Source: Beta vulgaris subsp. vulgaris (Eukaryota > Streptophyta > Magnoliopsida > Caryophyllales > Amaranthaceae). Taken from it: 64,000 nt of DNA. Below, in pieces: positions 56,917-64,000 of this stretch. A model generated the notes under the pieces. It had not been told where the DNA came from. It saw nothing but the letters and a program-made list of their open reading frames with translations, and ran no database searches. A program made the position numbers and the translations under genes. Location of the stretch: contig NC_079207.1 of assembly GCF_026745355.1 (NCBI RefSeq), positions 18,058,387 to 18,122,386 on the forward strand, read 5' to 3'. Numbering within the stretch: the first letter of the stretch is position 1; each line of letters opens with the position of its first letter.

Positions 56917-57633
56917 ATGCTGGCCATGTCTTTTACTTTGGAGGATGCCAATCATGTTATCTACCCCCATGATGACCATCGGGTGGTCACTTTGAAGGTA
57001 TCAAATTGTCTGATTCATAAGATCCTTGTGGATGGAGGAAGTTTTGCCAACAAACTTTATTGTTCCACTTTTGAAAAATGGATGATTGGCCGGGAACATT
57101 TGAAGCCTATCCGCTACCCGGTGACAGGGTTCACGGGAGCGTCGGTGGTTCTTGAAGGTCTCATAACGCTACCCGCTAGGGATGTAATAGAGGAATTTTC
57201 GGTAGTAGATGTACCGGGAGCTTACAATGCTATAGTGGGACGCCCATTCATTCATGACGACCAAGGAGTTGTATCTATTTATCATTTGAATATGTTGTAC
57301 GTCTCTAATCTTGGGGCGATAACAAAATTGAGAAGAGATCAAGAAATGGGAAAATCATGCTATCTTACAGCCTTGAAGCAGCCCACGAGAAGAATCCCGG
57401 TAGAAGATTTAAATTCGCCAACGCGGAAACAAAGAAGAGCTCATAGGAAAGCTCTAGCGAGTGAAGCAGAGCTCGAGAATGTGGAAGAAGAAATGATGGA
57501 AATATCTATGGAGGACTTGGAGTCTAGGCCTGATGATACGCCAAGACCCAAACCTGATGGAGAAACAAAGCAGGAAATGCTAGCTGAAGATCCGACAAGG
57601 GCGGTCGCTGTCGGGACATGGACCCAAAGGTAA
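56917..57633 (+). pseudogene. Tat-lineage retropepsin, open but isolated
   Basis: A 238-codon open frame with the aspartic protease core ILVDGGSFANKLY (family form VLVDGGSSANIL) near residues 36-48, followed by PIRYPVTGFTGASVVLEGLI TLP and YNAIVGRPFIHDDQGVVSIY. It ends in an acidic linker leading to RT. No stop interrupts the protease, but its upstream and downstream partners are broken, and Lys replaces the usual Ile after ANxL. Confidence 0.75.
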
Positions 57634-58930
57634 GAGTCAACTTGCTGACTCTCCTTCGAGAAAAAGTTGATGTCTTTGCATTCTCGGCGAACGAGATGTC
57701 GGGAATAGACCCGAACGTGATGGTACATCGTCTGAACGTCGACAGTGCAGTCCGTCCTGTCAAAAAAAGAGAGAAATTTTTCCGTTGAGAAAAACAAGGC
57801 CATCAAAGAAGAAGTAGACAAACTGCTGGCGGCTGACTTCATTGAACCATGTGATTAACAAGAATAGCTGGCCAATGTAGTAATGGTGAAAAAGGCTAAC
57901 AGCCAGTGGAAAATGTGCTTAGAATTTACAAAATTTGAATAGAGCTTGCGTAAAAGACTACTATCTTCTCCCTAGAGTATATCAGTTATTGGACTCCACT
58001 AGCGGTCATGCATTGTTGAGCTTTATGGATGCGTTCTCAGGGTACCATTAGAGCAGCCTGTTGGAGGCTGACAAGAAAAAAGCATCATTCATCACGGAAT
58101 ATGGGGTGTACAATTATAAGGCAATATCATTTGGGCTCCGCAGTGTAGAGGCAACATATCAAAAGTTGGTCGACAAAGTTTTCGCGGATCAGAGGGGGCG
58201 GAACATAGAAGTGTATGTGGACGATTCCATTGTAAAAAGCAAAACTGATCGCAAACATTTGAGTGACCTCTAAGAAGCTTTCAATATTTTAGAAAATACA
58301 AATGAAGCTCAACCCAAAGAAATGTGTCTTTGGAGTAAGAGTTAGGAAGTTTTTAGGTTTTATGGTAAGCAAGAGAGGAATTGATGCGAACCCTGATAAG
58401 ATTCACGCATTATGGATTTGCCTAAACCAAAAAGTGTGAAAGATATCCAAAGGCTGATAGGGAGGATGACGACTCTGACTCGATTCATCTCAAAATCAGC
58501 AGACAAAGCCCTGCCTTTCTTCGCATTACTAAGGGGAAATAAGGCCGACAGGGAGTAAGAACAAAGGCCCGAAACGGGAGATAAGTTGTAATTCTACATC
58601 TCGACCTCTTCTAAAAAGGTTGCAATTGTCTTCTTGTTGGAAAAAGAAAAACAACATCAACCTATATATTTCATCAGTCCTAGCTATCTTGAACGGTCCA
58701 GAGTTTCGCTATCAGCTAGTGGAAAAGATGGCACTAACAGTAATTATAGCCGTCAGGAAGCTCAGTCCCTATTTCGATTGCCATCCTATCCAAGTTTTGA
58801 CAAACCAACCGCTAGAAAAAGCTTTGCAGAAAATGGATAGCTCAAGACGTTTATTGAAGTGGGTCGCTAAATTATCGGAATATGAGATACAATACAAGCC
58901 CAGGACCGCTATCAAAGGGTAGGCCCTGGC
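57634..58930 (+). pseudogene. Tat-lineage reverse transcriptase and first RNase H, broken
   Basis: It starts with the conserved linker REKVDVFAFSANEMSGIDPN V (57655 on). Stops and shifts follow through the palm: FMDAFSGYH then a stop, KKASFITEYGVYNYKAISFG L, and the active site YVDD at 58214-58225. The thumb and connection contain LVEKMALTVIIAVRKLSPYF and LTNQPLEKALQK...RLLKWVAKLSEYEIQYKPRT, the RNase H-adjacent block. At least six stops are visible. Confidence 0.8.
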
Positions 58931-58967
58931 ATATTTCATTGTGTAAGCCTCATATGAGGAGGAAGAG

Positions 58968-59483
58968 ATGACAGAAAAAGAGACATTGCTACTGGAAGTT
59001 AAAGGTTCTTCCGCTACTAACGGATCCATGGCCGGGATTGTGTTGACGAGCCTAGAGGGGAACACTTATGAGTACACCATGAAATTTGCATTCCCAGCAT
59101 CGAACAATGAGGCCGAGTATGAAGCAGCTATTGGCGGTCTCATAATGTGCTTGGTGGCAGGAGCAAAAAATGTCTCCCTGAAAATAGATTCACAATTGGT
59201 AAACGGTCAGCTTAGAAGAGAGTTTGAAGCTAGAGAGGCCAACATGCAGAAGTATGTCGAGAAAGCCAAAGAAATGATAGTTCAGTTGGATACGTTTGAA
59301 ATACAAGCGGTTCCCAGGAACAAGAACATAAAAGCGGATGCATTATCTAAGCTTGCCAGCTCAGAATCATTCAGTATTGAAAGAACCGTCACAGTAGATA
59401 TCTTAAAGGAAAAGAGCATCACAGAAAAAATTATGACCGTTATACCAACATCAATCAGTAAGGGGAGTGGTTCAGCGAGTTAG
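58968..59483 (+). pseudogene. Second (archaeal-type) RNase H of the Tat element
   Basis: A 171-codon open frame shows SSATNGSMAGIVLTSLEGN, FPASNNEAEYEAAIGGL (catalytic Glu), LKIDSQLVNGQL (catalytic Asp) and VPRNKNIKADALSKLASSE. The first Asp of the usual DGSSN is replaced by Lys-Gly, so catalysis is doubtful. The extra RNase H between RT and integrase defines the Tat lineage. Confidence 0.8.
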
Positions 59484-59537
59484 TAGCATATAAGTTAACA
59501 GGGACGCTTCCTAGAGATCAACCGTCAGCCAAGAAAC

Positions 59538-60445
59538 TTGAACGACAGGCAAGTTGGTACATTATATATCAGGATGAATTGTACAAAAAAATCTTTCAAT
59601 TTACCACTACTGAAGTGTGCAATAGCGTGGGAGTCTGCCAAGATAATTGAAGAGATACATGAAGGTGGCATTTGTGGTAATCATATAGGTGGAAAAGCTG
59701 TGGCATTGAAGGCATTAAGAGCAAGCTTTTATTGGCCAAACATGTTGGCATACGCTCAAAATTATGTGAAGAAATGTGATAAATGCCAAAGATTTGCCAC
59801 CGTAATTAATAGGCCTGCTAATGACTTGCAACCTATCTTGTGTCCTATACCGTTCGTTCAATGGGGAATGAATATCTTGGGACCGTTTACAACAACGACA
59901 TGGGGTAGAAAGTTTCTGATAGTGGGGATTGATTACTTCATAAAATGAATAGAGGCAGAATCGACAACAAAGATAAAGGCAAACCAGGTTAAAAATTTAT
60001 TTGGCATAACATCATGACGCGATTTGGAATTCCAATGGCTATTATTTTCGACCATGGTGTCCAATTTGACTGTCGCCCAATACAAGCCTTCTTGACGGAC
60101 TTCAAAGTAATATTTGTGCACTCAGCAGTCTGCAACCCTCAGAGAAATGGGCAAGCAGAAGTTGCTAACAAACAGATCTTGAATGCCTTGAAGAAAAATA
60201 CGGATGAGTTCAAGGGAGGTTGGGCCGAGATGGTACCGACCGTATTATGGCCAAACAGGACTACTGAAAAAGAAGCAACAAGAGAAAGTCCATTTAAGTG
60301 GACTATTGGCGCGGAAGCAGTGACACCGGTACAGGTGGGTTTTCCCTCTTATTGGATCAAGCATCAAGACCTAGAGAAAAATGACCAAGCACTTGGGGAA
60401 AACCAGGATTTCCTACCAGAAGTGAGACTCATGGCGGAATTAAAG
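59538..60445 (+). pseudogene. Tat-lineage integrase, truncated
   Basis: The first piece has the zinc-binding HHCC domain (HEGGICGNHIGG...YVKKCDKCQ) and WGMNILGPF...FLIVGIDYFIK, with the first catalytic Asp, then a stop at 59946-59948. After a gap the second piece has FGIPMAIIFDHGVQFDCRPI (second Asp; usual SDNGxQF altered) and NPQRNGQAEVANKQIL (catalytic Glu). The C-terminal region ends at 60445 where the LTR begins; the last few codons of the open frame there come from the LTR. Confidence 0.8.
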
Positions 60446-63400
60446 TGTAACAGCCCGTTTTCCCGAGCTGCTAGGTAAATACACTTAAGATTCACTAATC
60501 ACAATCAATGCTTAATAAGCCTCGAATTAAACATTTACTCGCAACGGAAACATAACCTAGAAAACGATCCTGGACTTGTGGGTTATTGGCCCACAAAACA
60601 AAATCCTTTATATAAGACTTCAATTACACCGATATCTCGACTAATATTCCCAAATATTGTATACAACGAAATATATCAGAAACTATTCCATTAATTGACT
60701 ATCTAAAATACAAACTCAATCCATAAGCTACGACGACATCTTTATCTTGCTTCACTTCAGAATCCTGAGCTCACAACACCAAACCTGCAACATGTTTGAC
60801 TCTGCCACCCACCAAGTGACAGGCCACAGAAATGACAACACCATCAGCAAAGCTGAGTACACACTGTGTAATAGAAAATACAAGTTTAGGTGTATTTTGA
60901 AAACTAACACATAGTTATAGTAAAGATAATCACACTCAACTTAGTTGATATATTTTCACAAAATCAGATCGTTTGGCATGAACGCGAGTGGAGAGGGGTA
61001 CCACGCAGTACCAGCTGTCTCCAAACTAGTGAGGGTCGTCACCCAGCCTTTTATTGTTATGCTTGCAAGACTTACCCGGACATGTCCTATAACGCCAGGA
61101 ATTGCCCCTCCTGGAAGGCAACAGCTAGGGACTCTACCCGCCCTAACTCGGGGTGCCTATTCATGCCTCACTTTCATATTTATAAAATAAGATATTTAAT
61201 GATTCATACTTGAATCCTCAATACTCATAACATAACACCATATTCGACCTTATCTGGTCTTAACTCATATTGAATCATTTCCTCATTATCATACCAAATC
61301 ATATTTTGAGAAATATAGTATTTTCGAACGATTTCGATAATTGAACAAAATGATACTTTTATAACAATCCAATAGCAATTCACAACTAACTCACAGAGAT
61401 GTATCTATAATCATGGCCATTACACAAACGATATATGATATCCAAAATTCAATATAACCCCACGGGAGCATTTAAATATATTTTGCTGAACCCAAAGGTT
61501 ACCTCAACTCTATAACAATTATACGAAACCTCCAAGCATCATAACTTGATTTCCCATATCATCTTGAATTATATACGTCTACATAGCCATTTCCAACAAC
61601 CATCTCACGATAACATCAATAATCAATAACCAAACTTAAACTAATTCCCAATTCACAAATTATCAACCTTTAACATTCTAATTTCCTTAATCCTTAATTA
61701 ATATCTATAACTTCGATGATATTAGCTACATCGACTTGCATCCCAATTCATAATCATAATTCCAAATTATATAACTAAACAAACTAAACATAACTCACAA
61801 CTGTACCTAAATCAAGCACCTAATTGTGCTACCAACAATTATATTGAGAATATAAAGCTAGCTCGACTCGTAAATAAACCTCAATAAACTGATTTCTATG
61901 TTGCACTCAAATCCTTAACCAATATATCAATTCCAACATTATAATCTCCTTCATAATTCCGAATGATACTCCATTCCAAAATCATCCTCCAATAATCACC
62001 TCATAACAATAACAATAATCAACAACCAATCTTAACTATTCTAATTATCTTCTTCTAACGCAACCATTATGCTAATAAAACTGAATCCCGCAAATAGAAA
62101 TTAATGAAGTCATTCCCATAACTCATAACTCGACTTCATACATATAACTCCAACTACAATAATTATAACAGTTTCCCAATTCTAAGATTAGGACTTCCCT
62201 CGCATCATCAAAACGACTATCCAATAAGAACGATACAACAACAACAATAGGCAACAGCTTCACACAACTCCACCACAACCACAATGACAGAACAACAATA
62301 ACCCAACAACACTACTACAACAGAGCAACAACAACAATAGCAACTCCACAACAACTTCACCACAACCACCACAACAACTCACAACAACAATAACATAACA
62401 ACTCCACCTTAATCATCATAATTACTCCACAAGTCCATGTACTAAACATATCCATTAAAATCATAATCGTAATGATTAGTGTATAAGTGTTGTTTAGGTC
62501 AAATGAAACATCTCTAATGAACCTTAGCATGTTATACTCATGTAATATACTCAATATACACATAATAAAATACAATCATAAGTAAATTCATTTCATAGAC
62601 ATGCTTTACACTAGAAAGAAACAATCACCTAACTATAGGTATGGAAATCTCTAGGGTAAAACCAAACTAAGTGTGTACCTTAACTAAGGATGCTTAAAGC
62701 CACGAAATTCCTTAATCCACTTGGTTAACTACTCCTACAGCTTCCCCTGAATGTATAAAATGCTAAAGATTAGTTTCAACAAGCTTATAGATATGAAAAA
62801 CTAAGCTTAAATACAAGAGGTGTAAACTGTTGAACTTACAACAACTTATGTGATCTTTCAGCAAGGTTTTCTATATGAGTTTAAGGTCTAAAGATTGGAA
62901 CCAAAGCTTGAACTACTTTGTATGGATGTCTAGAAGAGTTATATGTAAGGAAAAATGGGTGTCCAAGAGGAAGAAATAAGAGAAAAGAGACGAAAATCCA
63001 GAACAGGCTTTTATAGTCTGTTCTGGCGGTACCCACAGGGGAGGGAAACCTCTTCTGGGCAAGGTCGGTTTCTTGGAGTTTTGGGTGATTCTTGCTTGAG
63101 GTTTAGCCTAAGGTGTTGGCTTTCATGCATAAAAAGTTCTTTGAGAGATCGACACTTAAGTAGCTGCTAAGCAGCTTTCTTTGAGGATAGGTCTGAGCTG
63201 TAATTTCAGCTGGCCAGGTTTTACTATGTAAGCAATTTACCTTATTAAGCCACGTAATTCTTGGGCATAAATGACCATTTTAACTTTAAGACATCCCAAG
63301 AATGTCATATATCAAGTTTGGTTGGTTCTGAGCTCGAATTCAATCCCAAATGGCTCTTTAACTGGAAGTTCATCGCTACCCAATAAAACAATCTCCAAAC

Positions 63401-63623
63401 GATTTTCATAATCTTAATGTTTAAGGGTCTCAAGGACTTTCTCACTTATCTATTGGTTTCTAAAGGCTTATTAGCCAATAAGAATGATGGTTCTTATCCT
63501 CTTTGACCTTTCTTAACCACTAAGAATGATGATGCTTATCCACAAGTTTCTTAACCATTAAGAATGATGATCTTATCCACTTTTAGCTTTTAAATAAAGG
63601 TTCTTAAAAACAGGGCTATTACA
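60446..63623 (-). repeat. LTR (3,178 bp) of a minus-strand LTR element
   Basis: Ends TGTAACAGCCCGTTTTCCCG on the left and ACAGGGCTATTACA on the right. The left end recurs at 63975, one internal region away. Similar to the solo LTR at 36817-39064 but about 900 bp longer, partly from CAACAA-rich sequence at 62220-62400. There is no coding capacity. The 5 bases before it, TAAAG, should recur beyond the window as the target duplication. Confidence 0.75.
63450..63590. repeat. Tandem ~40-bp repeat within the LTR
   Basis: Three to four imperfect units of the form CCTTTCTTAACCACTAAGAA TGATG...CTTATCC, matching the array at 38780-38960. Confidence 0.7.
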
Positions 63624-63960
63624 TACTACCACCCTTAAAATAAGTTTCGTCCTCGAAACTTCAAAACATAAACTCATAGATCAACCTTAAGTGTCCATAT
63701 ATCAAGTACTACAGCCTCCAATAGTCCTTATTAAATTTCTATGAAAAAGTTCTCAATATTCTCCACAAATAGATTTCAAATATCCTCAAATTACAACTTC
63801 AAATTCCGTACTCTTATTCCCAAAGTTTTACAGAAATCTAGACTCTTATTCTTATTCTATAGCTCAAAACTTGAACTCTAATTACCCAAGTAACAGACAC
63901 ACATTCCCAACGATCTTTTACCCTCGCTAGGTAGCCAACTAGGCATACGGTCGCAAGGTT

Positions 63961-63972
63961 GCTCTGATACCA
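63961..63972 (-). other. Primer-binding site, initiator tRNA-Met type
   Basis: Plus GCTCTGATACCA, minus TGGTATCAGAGC, separated by two bases from the LTR that begins at 63975. This fixes the element on the minus strand. Confidence 0.85.
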
Positions 63973-64000
63973 TTTGTAACAGCCCGTTTTCCCGAGCTGC

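Larger units (their letters stand above)
55501..60445 (+). mobile_element. Ty3/gypsy Tat-lineage element, both ends missing
   Basis: Pieces appear in the order gag, protease, RT, RNase H, a second RNase H, integrase. The second, archaeal-type RNase H before integrase is the mark of the Tat clade (Ogre/Retand relatives). Many frameshifts and stops are present. The 5' LTR is not found, and the integrase end is cut at 60446 by another LTR element. It is inactive. Confidence 0.85.
60446..64000 (-). mobile_element. Non-autonomous long-LTR retroelement (LARD-like), continues off the window
   Basis: LTR (60446-63623), an interior of only 351 bp (63624-63974) and the start of a second LTR at 63975. 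The interior has just the two priming sites: minus-strand TGGTATCAGAGC (plus 63961-63972), two bases from the LTR, and purine-rich AAGGGTGGTAGTA abutting the other LTR. GAGGACGAAACTTATTTTAA before the latter resembles the end of chromovirus-type gypsy elements, suggesting derivation from one by loss of the coding region. It inserted in the Tat integrase. Confidence 0.75.

Noticed and set aside
55501..60445. Integrated pararetrovirus (caulimovirus-like) instead of a retrotransposon
   Set aside because: An integrase with HHCC and D,D,E motifs follows RT and a second RNase H, and no movement or coat protein is present, which fits Tat-lineage gypsy.

Overview
The window is nuclear DNA of a flowering plant, very probably a eudicot. 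It is AT-rich, its one large gene has 13 exons with GT..AG introns, and almost everything else is transposable-element sequence of plant families: Ty1/copia, Ty3/gypsy of the Tat lineage, an L1-type LINE, tRNA-derived SINEs, Helitrons, Mutator-like (MULE), hAT-type and Stowaway elements. The style of the LINE endonuclease/RT proteins resembles those I know from Caryophyllales, but that is only an impression and the species cannot be named from the sequence.

Layout. 1-2.3 kb: the end of an LTR next to a decayed minus-strand gypsy gag. 2.4-5.9 kb: a 3'-truncated LINE with intact ORF1 and a frameshifted ORF2. 7-10.2 kb: SINE copies, a 265-bp Helitron and Stowaway MITEs. 12.2-18.3 kb: a degraded minus-strand Ty1/copia element split by a 1.25-kb MULE. 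A second MULE of the same family (18.7-20.2 kb) carries a nested hAT MITE, and the first copy preserves the empty site for it. 21.4-30.2 kb: Helitrons, hAT MITEs, foldback sequence, and one open 189-codon ORF on the minus strand that does not look like a transposon gene. 30.2-39.2 kb: a second copia element, bounded by a TTGAA duplication. It has been opened by a Helitron, a 3.9-kb hAT-type element, a SINE, another hAT-type element and a 2.2-kb solo LTR. 39.3-41.2 kb: MITEs and AT repeat.

41.7-52.4 kb holds the one clear host gene, a plastid-type ATP-dependent 6-phosphofructokinase (PFK5 class; 13 exons, 533 residues). All exon joins keep the frame, and its introns host several MITEs and a SINE. 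53.7-54.3 kb is a G-rich repetitive tract. 55.5-60.4 kb is a broken Tat-lineage gypsy pol with the extra RNase H. It is cut at 60,446 by a minus-strand, apparently non-autonomous LTR element with a 3,178-bp LTR, a 351-bp interior and a second LTR that runs off the window.

The genes do not form a pathway. The functional content is PFK5, which commits fructose-6-phosphate to plastid glycolysis, plus possibly the 189-codon ORF. The chief interest is the datable stratigraphy of nested insertions, where exact target-site duplications and paralogous empty sites give the order of events. No previously undescribed system stands out; the best candidates for novelty are the 189-codon ORF, the G-rich tract and the 3.9-kb hAT-type element. 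All similarity statements come from reading by eye and from memory of protein families; no database was searched.
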